Shown: positions 53,684 through 63,272 of the stretch, piece by piece
Position numbering within the stretch: the stretch's first letter is position 1
How the letters are laid out: every line of letters begins with the position of its first letter
Source: an uncultured Coriobacteriaceae bacterium
GTDB taxonomy: Bacteria; Actinomycetota; Coriobacteriia; Coriobacteriales; Atopobiaceae
Assembly: GCA_902788705.1 (NCBI GenBank)
Contig: CADALE010000005.1
Span: 3,846 to 67,845 of the forward strand
DNA: 64,000 nt
Reading direction: 5' to 3'
Notes under the pieces: generated by a model
Seen by the model: the letters and a program-made list of their open reading frames with translations, nothing else
Databases searched by the model: none
Told to the model about the DNA's origin: nothing
Program-made: the position numbers and the translations under genes

Positions 53684-54697
53684 TTATCTTTGCGGTGCCT
53701 GCGCCACGGTTTTGCGCTCAACAATCATCCCGGGCACAAGGATGTGCGGCGGCTCCTTGCCCTCCGGCGGATTGGTGGCCAGATCAAAGGCAATACTGCC
53801 TACCTGCTCGTCATTGAAGCGATACGAGGTCAAGTCCAGGTGCGGAATCACGCCTACGAGCGAGTCGTCTGCCCCTATGACGCTCACGTCTTCAGGCACA
53901 CGAAGGCCGGCATCGCGCAGGGCATAGATGACGCCAACGGCAATGGCGTCGTTGGAGGCGTAAACTGCCGTGCACTCCCGGTCCTGCACGAGGCGCATGC
54001 CCAGCTCGTAACCGCTGTCAGCTGTCCAGTCGCCGTGCATGGGCTCAACCACACGCAGCCCACGCGTTCGCAGCGCCTGCTCCCATCCCTTTTGGCGGCT
54101 GATATTGGAATACGAATCCCGTCGCCCACCCACAAAGCGAATCTCGCGATGGCCCTTCTTGATGAAGTAGTCCACGATGGAGACCGAGCAGCCCGTCTGG
54201 TCGTTGCTGACGGTTGCGCAACGAGGGTGATGCCGCGTACTGATGATGACGGTCGGAAGCATCGAGGGTGGCTCGAAGGTGGCGAAGTCATCCGTACTCG
54301 AACCAAGGTAGAGAATCTGTCCGTCAACGGGCAGGCCGCTCATACGAGACGAGGCCTCCCCAAGCGTCGCCTCGTCATCCGCGAGCTGGATCAGCGTCAT
54401 GGCGTAGCCACGTTGCGCTGCGGCTGCCGCCACCCCTTCGAGCTGAAGGCGCCTGCCGGTAGAGGCGATGTCTCCCGACATGGCCAAGCCCACGCTTTGG
54501 TAGCAGCCGGCACGAAGGCTTCGCGCGGCAAAGCTGGGACGATAACCCAGCTCGCCCATAGCCGCCAACACGCGCTTTCTGGTCTCAGGGCGCACGGCGT
54601 CAGAACAGTTGGCGACCCTCGAAACCGTTTGTGCCGAAACGCCCGCAAGCTTTGCGACGTCGGCAAGCGACACGCCTGACCCAGAGCCATGTGCCAT
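53684..54697 (-). CDS. LacI-family regulator of the lactose/galactose locus
   Basis: This 337-residue regulator has a helix-turn-helix SLADVAKLAGVSAQTVSRVA, hinge region SFAARSLRAG and a sugar-binding effector domain (VYASNDAIAVGVIYALRDAG, VSVIGADDS). It is divergent from the PTS operon, with two ATGTTAACGTAAACAT operators between them. It probably represses the operon and is relieved by an inducer such as a phosphorylated galactoside. The start gives the usual LacI N-terminus after an eight-residue Gly/Ser-rich extension. Confidence 0.92.
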   Translation of the reverse strand: MAHGSGSGVSLADVAKLAGVSAQTVSRVANCSDAVRPETRKRVLAAMGELGYRPSFAARSLRAGCYQSVGLAMSGDIASTGRRLQLEGVAAAAAQRGYAMTLIQLADDEATLGEASSRMSGLPVDGQILYLGSSTDDFATFEPPSMLPTVIISTRHHPRCATVSNDQTGCSVSIVDYFIKKGHREIRFVGGRRDSYSNISRQKGWEQALRTRGLRVVEPMHGDWTADSGYELGMRLVQDRECTAVYASNDAIAVGVIYALRDAGLRVPEDVSVIGADDSLVGVIPHLDLTSYRFNDEQVGSIAFDLATNPPEGKEPPHILVPGMIVERKTVAQAPQR

Positions 54698-54822
54698 AGG
54701 TAATTCCCTTCTCTACAGCACAAATGGTACCGCAGCTTTGGGACGGGCGCATGGAGGAGCCCCTACCACTCGCCCGCTCAAAACGAGCGCTCGCGGTGTT
54801 CATCCGGTGGATGTTTCACATA

Positions 54823-54869
54823 ATGTTAACGTAAACATCTGAGGAATGTTAACGTAAACATTCCTCAGA
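54823..54869. promoter_or_regulatory. Twin LacI-type operators and 13-bp-arm palindrome
   Basis: ATGTTAACGTAAACAT occurs at 54823-54838 and again at 54846-54861, 23 bp apart, on the same face of the helix within two turns. The second copy is the centre of a larger palindrome (54838-54869, arms TCTGAGGAATGTT and AACATTCCTCAGA). They lie 45-90 bases before the EIIA start and serve the divergent LacI-family regulator. Confidence 0.8.
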
Positions 54870-54913
54870 CGAGGTGTTCTAGCGGGGAATTCTCACAGAA
54901 GGGATTAGCCATC

Positions 54914-55219
54914 ATGACAGCCGATGAACTCGAGATCACCATGATTGAAATCGTCGCTCTGTCGGGCGACGCGCGCACGAAGCTGCTCAACGCCGTGAAG
55001 GAAGCGAAGGTCGGCAACTTCGACAAGGCACGGAAGCTCGTGGACCACGCACAGGACCTCCTTAACGAGGCGCACAACTCTCAGACGGCACTGCTTACCG
55101 CCGAGGCGCGCGGCGAGTTGACGACGCCAACGGTCCTGCTCGTGCATGCCCAAGACCACCTTATGACCTCGCTGCTTTTGCGTGACGTCATCGAGTCCCT
55201 CATCGACATCTATCGATAA
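54914..55219 (+). CDS. lacF: PTS lactose/cellobiose-family EIIA component
   Basis: This 101-residue all-helical protein has TVLLVHAQDHLMTS with His78 as the phosphorylation site and His82 nearby. The short length and LLNAVKEAKVGNFDKARKLV helix are standard for this EIIA. It is followed by EIICB and GH1 genes in one operon. Specificity for lactose over cellobiose is taken from the linked phospho-galactosidase and gal genes. Confidence 0.92.
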   Translation: MTADELEITMIEIVALSGDARTKLLNAVKEAKVGNFDKARKLVDHAQDLLNEAHNSQTALLTAEARGELTTPTVLLVHAQDHLMTSLLLRDVIESLIDIYR

Positions 55220-55249
55220 CCCAAGCGAGCGACCACTAGGAGAGGCGCC

Positions 55250-57001
55250 ATGGAAAAGCTCATCGCAACCATTCAGAAGGGCAAACCGTTTTTTGACAGG
55301 GTTGCTCGCAACAAGTACCTCAAGGCCGTCAAGGACGGCTTTATCTCGTGCATGCCCATCGTCATTTTCTCGTCCATATTCCTGCTGGTAGCATACGTGC
55401 CCAACATCTGGGGCTTCACGTGGCCGGCAAACATCGAGGCCATCATCACGAAGCCCTACAACTACTCCATGGGAATCCTCTCGGTGGTAGTTGCGGCCAG
55501 CACGGCGAAGCACTTCACCGACAGTCTCAACCGCGACATGCCGCGCAACAACCAGATCAACTTCCTGTCCACCATGGTGTGCGCCACGGTCGGCCTGTTC
55601 ATCCTTGCGTCAGATCCTATTGACGGTGGCTTTGCGGCAGACTGCCTCGGCAGCAAGGGCCTGCTCACCGCCTTCATCGCTGCCTTTGTGGTCGGTGGCA
55701 TCTACAAGTTCTGCGTTTCGCGCAACATCACCATCCACATGCCCGAGCAGGTGCCGCCCAACATCTCACAGACCTTCAAGGACATCATCCCGTTCTCCAT
55801 CTCGGTCCTGCTGTTCTGGGTGGTCGACATCGTTGTTCGCTCGCTCACGGGCGCCTGCGTGGCTGAGGGCATCATCCACCTGTTCCAGCCCATCTTCTCG
55901 GCCGCTGACAGCTATCTCGGCATCGCGATCATCTATGGCGCCATGTCGCTCTTCTGGTTCGTTGGCGTGCACGGCCCCTCCATCGTGGAGCCCGCGGTTG
56001 AGGTCGCGCTTCTCGCAGGCATGACTGAGAACCTTGCCGCCTTTCAGGCCGGCATGCATGCAAATCACGCCCTGAGCCTTGACCTGCAGTACTTCGTCGT
56101 GACTATGGGCGGCACGGGCGCCACGCTCGTCCCCTGCATGATGTTCGCCTTCCTCGCAAGGTCCAAGGAGCTGCGTGCCGTAGGCCGCGCCTCGGCCATC
56201 CCCGTGACCTTTGGCGTCAACGAGCCCTTCCTCTTCGGTGCCCCGATGGTTCTCAACCCGGTGTTTCTCATTCCGTTTGTCGTCGCACCGGTCGCCAACG
56301 CCTGGGTGTTCAAGCTCTTCATTGACGTACTGGGCATGAACGGCTTCCTGTACACGTTGCCCTGGACCACCCCGGCACCGTTGGGCATCGTGCTCGGCTG
56401 CGGACTCACCGCGCTTTCCTTCGTGTATGTGGCCGTTGCCCTTGTGATGGACTTCGTCATCTACTACCCCTTCTTCAAGATGTATGACCTCGAGAAGTGC
56501 GAGGAAGAGGCCCAGATCGAAGCAGAAGAGCTCGAGGAGCGCGCCGCGCAGAAGGCAGCCCGCATGAGCGACGCCTTCCAGGGCAGGGCTGATGCCTCCA
56601 CGCTTGCCGCGCCCGCCGCGCCTGCCGCAGATACCGCCGCGACACCGGCTCCCCGCGCTCAGTCAGCAGGCTCTGATCATCTTGCGGGCAAGAAGGTGCT
56701 GGTACTCTGCGCAGGTGGCGGTACGTCAGGCCTCCTTGCCAACGCCCTCGCAAAGGCTGCGAAGGCTCACGACATCGACCTCGAGAGCGCGGCCGGTGCG
56801 TACGGCTCGCACCTCGACATCATGCCCGACTTCGACCTTGTCATCCTGGCACCCCAAGTGGCCTCGTATTACGAGGACCTGAAGGTTGATGCCGATCGCA
56901 TGGGAGTCAAGGCTGCAGCCTGCGAGGGACGACAGTACATCGCCCTCACGCGTAATGGCGACGACGCGCTTGCGTTTGTGCGCGACCAACTTGCGGGATA
57001 A
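55250..57001 (+). CDS. lacE: PTS lactose-family EIICB fusion
   Basis: This 583-residue protein has an EIIC membrane domain (1-430) with VNEPFLFGAPMVLNPVFLIP as the substrate-site signature. A helical, Ala/Pro-rich linker (430-480) leads to a C-terminal EIIB domain, KKVLVLCAGGGTSGLL, with the phosphorylated Cys487. The IIC-IIB order and fusion are typical of LacE, whereas cellobiose systems usually encode IIB separately. It starts 30 bp after EIIA. Confidence 0.93.
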   Translation: MEKLIATIQKGKPFFDRVARNKYLKAVKDGFISCMPIVIFSSIFLLVAYVPNIWGFTWPANIEAIITKPYNYSMGILSVVVAASTAKHFTDSLNRDMPRNNQINFLSTMVCATVGLFILASDPIDGGFAADCLGSKGLLTAFIAAFVVGGIYKFCVSRNITIHMPEQVPPNISQTFKDIIPFSISVLLFWVVDIVVRSLTGACVAEGIIHLFQPIFSAADSYLGIAIIYGAMSLFWFVGVHGPSIVEPAVEVALLAGMTENLAAFQAGMHANHALSLDLQYFVVTMGGTGATLVPCMMFAFLARSKELRAVGRASAIPVTFGVNEPFLFGAPMVLNPVFLIPFVVAPVANAWVFKLFIDVLGMNGFLYTLPWTTPAPLGIVLGCGLTALSFVYVAVALVMDFVIYYPFFKMYDLEKCEEEAQIEAEELEERAAQKAARMSDAFQGRADASTLAAPAAPAADTAATPAPRAQSAGSDHLAGKKVLVLCAGGGTSGLLANALAKAAKAHDIDLESAAGAYGSHLDIMPDFDLVILAPQVASYYEDLKVDADRMGVKAAACEGRQYIALTRNGDDALAFVRDQLAG

Positions 57002-57023
57002 GGCCTACCCCTTCCCTTACCGC

Positions 57024-57059
57024 GTGGGTGCCTCAGTTTCCTCCGGCTGAGGCACCCAC
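57024..57059 (+). terminator. Intercistronic hairpin between EIICB and GH1 genes
   Basis: GTGGGTGCCTCAG (57024-57036) pairs perfectly with CTGAGGCACCCAC (57047-57059). No U-run follows, so partial termination or message processing is more likely than full termination. Confidence 0.6.
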
Positions 57060-57100
57060 AACACACCCGCAATCATTCCTTCTGCAAAAGGAGCAGACTC

Positions 57101-58519
57101 ATGGACTTTGCACCAGCGTTTCCCAAAGGCTTCATCTATGGAGGGGCTACGGCCGCCTACCAGTGCGAAGGCGAAACCCATGGCCACGGAAAGGGCGAGG
57201 TCTCTTGGGACCCCTTCCTTGCCGAGAAGGGTCGGTTCTCGGCAGACCCCGCTTCCGACTTCTATCACCAGTACGAGCATGACCTTGCCCTGTGCGAGCG
57301 CTTTGGCGTCAACGGCATTCGCATCTCCATCGCGTGGAGCCGCATCTTTCCGCAGGGCGTCGGAGAGGTGAACCCGGAGGGTGTCGCGTTCTACCACGAC
57401 GTCTTCCGCAGCTGCCAGGCTCACGGTGTCGAACCGTACATCACGCTCCATCACTTTGATACGCCGCTCGCCCTGTTCAACAAGGGCGGATTTATGAACC
57501 GTGACACCATCGATGCCTTCGAGGCATATGCCCGCTTCTGCTTCGAGGAGTATCACAACGAGGTGACCAACTGGATCACCTTCAACGAAATCTGGGCGGT
57601 ATCCAGCAACACCTTCATCGAGGGCACCTTCCCTCCGGGCGGCATCACCGGCGAGGTGGGCAAGGCGCTACAGCTGAACCACAACATGATGCTAGCCCAT
57701 GCCCGTGCCGTGCTCGCCTTCCATGAGGGCAACTATCCCGGCAAGATCGGCGTGGTCCACACACTCGAGGGCAAGTATCCCATCGACCAGAACAGCCCTG
57801 CGGACATTCAGGCCGCAAAGAACGAGGACGTGCTGCAGAACCAGTTCCTGCTTGATGCCACATTCCGTGGCGACTACGCACCTGACACGCTTGAGTGCGC
57901 TAACCGTCTTGCGGCGCTCTCGAACTACGAGCTCGACATTCGAGACGAGGACCTATCATGCATGCGCGAGGCGGCGCTCTACAACGAGTTCCTGGGCATC
58001 AACTACTACCAGAGCCGCTTCCTGCGCGCCTATGACGGTCCCACCGTACTGCACCACAACGCAACGGGCGACAAGGGTACCGAGCGTTACGCCCTGAGCG
58101 GTGTGGGCGAGCGCGTAAACAAGGAAGGCATTCCTCGTACCGACTGGGACTGGCTCATCTATCCCGAGGGCATGTATGACCTGCTCGTCCGCATCCGGCT
58201 GCAGTATCCCAACTACAAAGAGATCCTCATCACCGAGAACGGCATGGGCGCGAAGGACGAGCTGGTTGAGGACTTTATCGACGACTCGTACCGCATTGAC
58301 TACGTGCGCGCGCACCTGAAGTGGCTGCTTCGGGCCGTCGATGCGGGAGTCAACGTGACGGGCTACTTCCTCTGGTCACTGATGGATATGTTCAGCTGGA
58401 CCAATGGCTACAACAAGCGCTACGGCTTCTTCTACGTCGACTTCCAGACACAGAGGCGCATACCCAAGGCATCCGCCTATTGGTTCGCGCAGGTAGCTCG
58501 AACGGGCCGCCTCGTATAG
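57101..58519 (+). CDS. lacG: GH1 6-phospho-beta-galactosidase
   Basis: This 472-residue cytoplasmic enzyme has TFNEIW (acid/base Glu) and LITENGMGA (nucleophile). PASDFYHQYEHDLALCERFG and GIRISIAWSRIFPQG match LacG closely, and SWTNGYNKRYGFFYVD carries the phosphate-binding Lys-Tyr pair. It hydrolyses lactose-6-phosphate to glucose and galactose-6-phosphate. Its neighbours include galK, galT and galE but no tagatose-pathway genes, so the fate of galactose-6-phosphate is not explained here. A phospho-beta-glucosidase role remains possible. Confidence 0.88.
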   Translation: MDFAPAFPKGFIYGGATAAYQCEGETHGHGKGEVSWDPFLAEKGRFSADPASDFYHQYEHDLALCERFGVNGIRISIAWSRIFPQGVGEVNPEGVAFYHDVFRSCQAHGVEPYITLHHFDTPLALFNKGGFMNRDTIDAFEAYARFCFEEYHNEVTNWITFNEIWAVSSNTFIEGTFPPGGITGEVGKALQLNHNMMLAHARAVLAFHEGNYPGKIGVVHTLEGKYPIDQNSPADIQAAKNEDVLQNQFLLDATFRGDYAPDTLECANRLAALSNYELDIRDEDLSCMREAALYNEFLGINYYQSRFLRAYDGPTVLHHNATGDKGTERYALSGVGERVNKEGIPRTDWDWLIYPEGMYDLLVRIRLQYPNYKEILITENGMGAKDELVEDFIDDSYRIDYVRAHLKWLLRAVDAGVNVTGYFLWSLMDMFSWTNGYNKRYGFFYVDFQTQRRIPKASAYWFAQVARTGRLV

Positions 58520-58561
58520 GCAGCGCCCTCAGCTCATCTCGTTCCAGAAAGGAACCAATAC

Positions 58562-59758
58562 ATGAAAGATGTCCAAGAGATAGCAGAGAATTTGGGTGAC
58601 TACCTTGCCCGCATGGCAGGAAGCCCCACCGGAGCGGTTCTCGCCGTGCGGGCACCCGCGCGGAGCGAAATCGCTGGTAACCATACTGACCACGAGGGTG
58701 GCCACGTCATCGCCGCGGCTCTCGACCGCAGCATCACCTGTCTTGCGACGGCCCACGACGAGCCCACCATCAATGTGTTCAGCAAGGGTTTCGAGCCCGT
58801 GTCCGTAACGCTTGACAGCCTAGACCCGCGCGAGGATGAGCGCGTGACCTCCGCGGGACTCGTGCGCGGCATGGCAGCGCAGATGGCCGCTACCGGGCGC
58901 ACGCCTCAGGGCTTTGACATGGTCATGACAAGCGACATCCCTTCTGGCGGCGGCCTCTCTTCTTCCGCCGCATACGAGCTGGCCCTCTGCCGTGCCATGG
59001 AAGCCCTCTGGTCGGGCCCGTCCGTCGATGCGGTTTCGGCGGCCAAGATGGCTCAGCGTGTGGAACAAGACTGGTTCGGCAAGCCTTGTGGGCTCATGGA
59101 CCAGCTTGCCGTGAGCTTGGGCGGGCTCTCGTTCATGGACTTCCGGAATGACGAGCCGACAACCGAACGACTGGCCTTTGACTTCGAGGCTCACGGCTAC
59201 ACCTTGACGCTAACCGACGTAGGCTGCGATCACAGTCCCTATACCGACGAGTACGCGGCCGTTCCATCCGAGATGAAAGCCGTGGCTAAGGCGTTTGGCG
59301 CAGAGCGCCTCTGCGAGGTCAGCGCAAAGACGCTCCTCTCTCGCCTGCACGGGCTCCGCAGCACGCTTGGAGACCGACCCGTGCTGCGCGCACTGCACTA
59401 CTACCTCGAAATGGGCCTCGTCGATGCGCGGTGGACGGCACTCAAGGCAACTGACCTGAACCGCTTCCTAGAACTGACGCGGCGCTCAGCAGCCAGCTCA
59501 GCAATGTTTTTGCAGAACGTAAGCGCACGCGATGCGCGGACGCAGGATTGCATGGTCGCCCTCGCCCTCTCGGAATGGCTGTTGCAGGGACGTGGAGCGA
59601 CACGCATCCATGGTGGTGGCTTTGGCGGCTCTATCCAGGCATTTGTTCCCAATGATCTATTGGATTTCTACCACGAAAGCATGGATGAGTTGCTTGGGGC
59701 CGGGTCGTGCAAGGTGTACGCAGTATCCGATGAGGGGGCGAAAGCACAATGGTTGTAG
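58562..59758 (+). CDS. galK: Galactokinase
   Basis: This 398-residue GHMP kinase phosphorylates galactose at C1. Motif 1 reads PARSEIAGNHTDHEGGHVIA; an Asn sits where most galactokinases have Glu (GEHTD). Motif 2 is IPSGGGLSSSAAYELAL and motif 3 is HGGGFGGSIQAF. It overlaps galT by 10 nt, so the two are coupled. The start follows GAAAGGAACC. Confidence 0.92.
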   Translation: MKDVQEIAENLGDYLARMAGSPTGAVLAVRAPARSEIAGNHTDHEGGHVIAAALDRSITCLATAHDEPTINVFSKGFEPVSVTLDSLDPREDERVTSAGLVRGMAAQMAATGRTPQGFDMVMTSDIPSGGGLSSSAAYELALCRAMEALWSGPSVDAVSAAKMAQRVEQDWFGKPCGLMDQLAVSLGGLSFMDFRNDEPTTERLAFDFEAHGYTLTLTDVGCDHSPYTDEYAAVPSEMKAVAKAFGAERLCEVSAKTLLSRLHGLRSTLGDRPVLRALHYYLEMGLVDARWTALKATDLNRFLELTRRSAASSAMFLQNVSARDARTQDCMVALALSEWLLQGRGATRIHGGGFGGSIQAFVPNDLLDFYHESMDELLGAGSCKVYAVSDEGAKAQWL

Positions 59759-61158
59759 CACAAAGCGTAGCAGCATTAGTTTCATACGTCGCACGATGCG
59801 CGATCATCAGTCCCGATGACAGGACGTGGGCATACAACCGCCTGCTGAGTGCCTTGCGCAAGACCGGCCCTGCGCCGGCGTGGGACACCGTGGACATGGA
59901 GGGGTTCGACCTTGAGGCCGTCATGGCACAGCTGAGTGCGGCGGGCGTTGAGGCAGGTATGGACGAGGACACCCCTTCGGGCCACGACCGCATCGAGACC
60001 GAGCTCATGGGGCTGCTGTTGGGCCGTCCCAGCACCATCAACAAGCGGTTCCACGAGCTAAGGCAGACCGAAGGGCCGCAGGCCGCAACGGATTGGTTCT
60101 ACCGCCTATGCTGTGACGCGCGCTATGTGCGCGAGGCAGCGATCGCGAAGAACGTGAGCTGGACAACACCCACCGCCTGGGGAGACCTCGAGATCACTAT
60201 CAACCTCTCGAAGCCCGAGAAGGACCCCGAGGCCATTGCCGCGGCAGGAAAGGCCCTCGTTGGCGCCCAGTACCCCGCCTGCCAGCTGTGCGTCGAGAAC
60301 GAGGGCTACTATGGCCGCGGTGCCGGGGCAGCCTTCGGACCCCACCCAGCACGGCAGAACCTCCGTGTGGTGCCCATCGAGCTCGGCCAAGAGCCTTGGG
60401 GGTTCCAGTATAGCCCCTACGCGTACTTCGAAGAGCACTGCATCGCCATGAGCGCCGAGCACCGGCCCATGGTCGTAAGCCGCGCGAACATCGCGCGCCT
60501 CTTTGACTTCGTGGACCTGTTCCCGCACTACTTCGTGGGGTCGAACGCGGACCTGCCCATCGTGGGCGGCTCGATTCTGAGTCACGACCACTTCCAAGGC
60601 GGACGACATGAGTTTCCCATGATGCGGGCCCAGGCAGACGCCGCGGTCGAGCTCCCGGGCTTCTCGCGCGTCGCCTGTGAGGTGTTGCGCTGGCCCATCT
60701 CAGTGCTGCGCATGCGCAGCTCAAATCGTGCCGAGCTGCTTGATGCCACCTGCTACATGACGAGGGTCTGGCGCACCTGGAACGACCAGGAAGTCGGAAT
60801 CGTGGCATACAGCCCCGACGGGATCCCCCACAACACCGTGACCCCGGTGGTACGCAAGCACGAGGGTGTCTACGAGCTGTATCTTGCCTTGCGTTGCAAT
60901 ATCACGACCGCAGAGCACCCTCTGGGCGTGTTCCATCCCCACGAGGACAAGTGGCACGTCAAGAAGGAGAACATCGGGCTCATCGAGGTCATGGGCATGG
61001 CCATCCTGCCGCCACGCCTGCTGGATGAGCTTGACGCGGGCACGCTCACGCGCAGCGAGATCGGCCAGGTATTTGCCGGCGTGCTTGAGGACGCAGGCGT
61101 GTTCAAGTGGGACGACGGGGGACGCGCGGCCTTCGAGAGGTTCCTGCAGAGCCTATAG
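59749..61158 (+). CDS. galT: Galactose-1-phosphate uridylyltransferase, class II
   Basis: This 469-residue protein belongs to the Firmicutes-type (GalT2) group. GGSILSHDHFQGGRHEFPM carries the His pair, with CQLCVENEGYYGR and RQNLRVVPIELGQEPWGFQY upstream. It exchanges UMP between UDP-glucose and galactose-1-phosphate. It is distinct from the E. coli type (HPHGQ). Its start lies within the last codons of galK. Confidence 0.93.
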   Translation: MVVAQSVAALVSYVARCAIISPDDRTWAYNRLLSALRKTGPAPAWDTVDMEGFDLEAVMAQLSAAGVEAGMDEDTPSGHDRIETELMGLLLGRPSTINKRFHELRQTEGPQAATDWFYRLCCDARYVREAAIAKNVSWTTPTAWGDLEITINLSKPEKDPEAIAAAGKALVGAQYPACQLCVENEGYYGRGAGAAFGPHPARQNLRVVPIELGQEPWGFQYSPYAYFEEHCIAMSAEHRPMVVSRANIARLFDFVDLFPHYFVGSNADLPIVGGSILSHDHFQGGRHEFPMMRAQADAAVELPGFSRVACEVLRWPISVLRMRSSNRAELLDATCYMTRVWRTWNDQEVGIVAYSPDGIPHNTVTPVVRKHEGVYELYLALRCNITTAEHPLGVFHPHEDKWHVKKENIGLIEVMGMAILPPRLLDELDAGTLTRSEIGQVFAGVLEDAGVFKWDDGGRAAFERFLQSL

Positions 61159-61161
61159 ATT

Positions 61162-61190
61162 GGGGCAGCCTCGCGCTGCCCCTTCTTTTT
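61162..61190 (+). terminator. Terminator after galT
   Basis: GGGGCAGC (61162-61169) pairs with GCTGCCCC (61175-61182) and runs into TTCTTTTT. The HAD and galE genes downstream may need read-through or their own promoter. Confidence 0.88.
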
Positions 61191-61234
61191 CACCACCCGT
61201 ATGAGGCGTCTCGATCGAGAAACTGGAGGACGAG

Positions 61235-62098
61235 ATGATCAAGCTTGCCTTGACCGATCTTGACAACACACTCATCCCCATGGGGGCACCACATGCAAGC
61301 GTGCGGGCCATTGCCGCCATACACGCGATGCTCAATGCGGGCCTGCACTTTGGCCCCGTATCGGGCAGGGTGCCTGCCGCCATGCGCTGGATGTTCGGCG
61401 GTGACGAAGCCTGCAGCAGAACAGGTGCCTTCGTCAACGGACAGCTGGTGTACGTGGATGGGCAGCTCATTCACCAGGAGCTGCTGTCCGGGCCAGACCT
61501 TGCCGATGTTGGCGAACACCTTCGCAGGTATGAGGGCTGTGCGCTCGTGGTTTACGACCTCGATGACATTTCTGAGACAACCGATGGCGCCGCCTATCTC
61601 CTCGGCATGACGGCCGACGAGCTGGCACGACATGAGGGCGCGTTTGGACGGCATCCCCGCCTGATCGAGCACCTCAACCGCTCGACGTACATCAAGTCAA
61701 ATGTGCGCTGTGACTTGCCCTGGGACCAGATGATCGTGCTTCGCGACGAGCTGCGAGAGCAGTTCCCCCAGCTCGACTTCGTCTTCCCCACCCTGTACGG
61801 ACCGTTCATCGACATCCTTCCCAAAGGGTGGAGCAAGGGCCGTGCCGTGGAGGTCATTGCCGACCATCTGGGACTCTCGCTTGACGAGGTCGCGGTCTTC
61901 GGAGACTCCGAGAACGACGTGTCCATGCTCGAAGCGGTGCATCACTCCGTGGTCGTGCGCAACGCAAGCAAGGAGGCTGTGGCCGCAGCCAACTACCGCA
62001 TCGGCCTTTCTGCGGACGATGCCGTAGCTGACGCCCTCTTTGAGCTGGCGAAGGCCGCGGAGACGGGCGAGCGCCCCGCATTCCTGAACCCCCTGTAG
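61235..62098 (+). CDS. Cof-type HAD phosphatase
   Basis: This 287-residue protein has LALTDLDNTLIPMG with the nucleophile Asp, PVSGRVPAAM as motif II, and VAVFGDSENDVSMLEAV as motif IV around a C2 cap. The location between galT and galE suggests a sugar-phosphate substrate, possibly a toxic galactose phosphate, but that is inference. It starts after GGAGGACGAG and ends 19 bp before galE. Confidence 0.88.
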   Translation: MIKLALTDLDNTLIPMGAPHASVRAIAAIHAMLNAGLHFGPVSGRVPAAMRWMFGGDEACSRTGAFVNGQLVYVDGQLIHQELLSGPDLADVGEHLRRYEGCALVVYDLDDISETTDGAAYLLGMTADELARHEGAFGRHPRLIEHLNRSTYIKSNVRCDLPWDQMIVLRDELREQFPQLDFVFPTLYGPFIDILPKGWSKGRAVEVIADHLGLSLDEVAVFGDSENDVSMLEAVHHSVVVRNASKEAVAAANYRIGLSADDAVADALFELAKAAETGERPAFLNPL

Positions 62099-62117
62099 AT
62101 ACGAAAGGAAGCACGTC

Positions 62118-63176
62118 ATGAGTAGAACTGACAGAGTATCCAACGATAGCTGCGTGCTCGTCACGGGCGGCTGCGGCTTCATCGGCAGCCACACCGTCGT
62201 CGAGCTGCTCGAAAAGGGCTATGAAGTGGTTGTCGTAGACGACCTCTCCAACTCAAGCGTTGCCGTGCTCGACCGCGTCGGCCAGATTGTCGGTAGGGAT
62301 GCTATGCGACACCTGAGCTTCTACCGCGCCAACGTGAACGATCGGGAGGCGCTTGACGAAATCTTTGCGCATCACCGGATTGATGCCGTCATTCACTTCG
62401 CGGGCTTCAAGGCTGTGGGAGAAAGCGTATCCAAACCCATCGAGTACTTCTCGAACAACATCGGCTGCACGTTGGCGCTCGTTGACGTAATGCGCGCGTA
62501 CGGTTGCAAGAACATCATCTTCAGCAGCTCTGCCACCGTGTACGGCGATCCTGACGAGCTCCCACTGACGGAGGAGTCGCCCAAGAAGCCGGCCACCAAC
62601 CCCTACGGTTGGACGAAGTGGATGATCGAAGAGATACTGCGATCGATCGTCGTGGCCGACCCGAGATGGAATGTGGTCCTGCTGCGCTACTTCAATCCCA
62701 TCGGCGCACATCCGAGCGGGCTTATCGGCGAGGACCCCAAAGGCATTCCTAACAACTTGGTTCCCTATGTGGCGCAGGTTGCCGTGGGCCGCCGTGACGC
62801 GGTGCACGTCTATGGCAACGACTACGACACGCCTGATGGCACGGGCGTCCGTGACTATATCCACGTGGTGGACCTCGCTCGCGGCCACGTAGCGGCGTTG
62901 GAGTGGATGGCGCGCCGCGGTGGTTGCGAGGTATTCAACCTCGGCACCGGCAAAGGCACGAGCGTGCTCGACGTCATCAAGGCCTATTCAGCCGCTTGCG
63001 GCAAGGACCTCCCCTACGTCATCGAGCCGCGTCGCCCAGGTGACGTCACGGCAAATTGGGCCGACTGCACCAAGGCCAAGGAGCTCCTGGGCTGGGAGGC
63101 TCAGTACGGTATCGCCGACATGTGCCAGGACAGTTGGAGATGGCAGAGCAACAACCCCTACGGCTACGAAAGGTAA
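62118..63176 (+). CDS. galE: UDP-glucose 4-epimerase
   Basis: This 352-residue short-chain dehydrogenase fold enzyme interconverts UDP-galactose and UDP-glucose. VLVTGGCGFIGSHTVVELL binds NAD, FSSSATVYGDPDELP holds the active Ser/Thr, and NPYGWTKWMIEE contains the catalytic Tyr-x3-Lys. It completes the Leloir set. A ten-residue N-terminal extension precedes the usual start. Confidence 0.95.
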   Translation: MSRTDRVSNDSCVLVTGGCGFIGSHTVVELLEKGYEVVVVDDLSNSSVAVLDRVGQIVGRDAMRHLSFYRANVNDREALDEIFAHHRIDAVIHFAGFKAVGESVSKPIEYFSNNIGCTLALVDVMRAYGCKNIIFSSSATVYGDPDELPLTEESPKKPATNPYGWTKWMIEEILRSIVVADPRWNVVLLRYFNPIGAHPSGLIGEDPKGIPNNLVPYVAQVAVGRRDAVHVYGNDYDTPDGTGVRDYIHVVDLARGHVAALEWMARRGGCEVFNLGTGKGTSVLDVIKAYSAACGKDLPYVIEPRRPGDVTANWADCTKAKELLGWEAQYGIADMCQDSWRWQSNNPYGYER

Positions 63177-63272
63177 GCAGCCCGAGCGCGTCATGACAGG
63201 ATGACGGGACGTTTGTCGTGGTTTCGCGCGACCCCAGGGGGAACGTCTCGATGAATGGGTTCCGGAGGCAGG

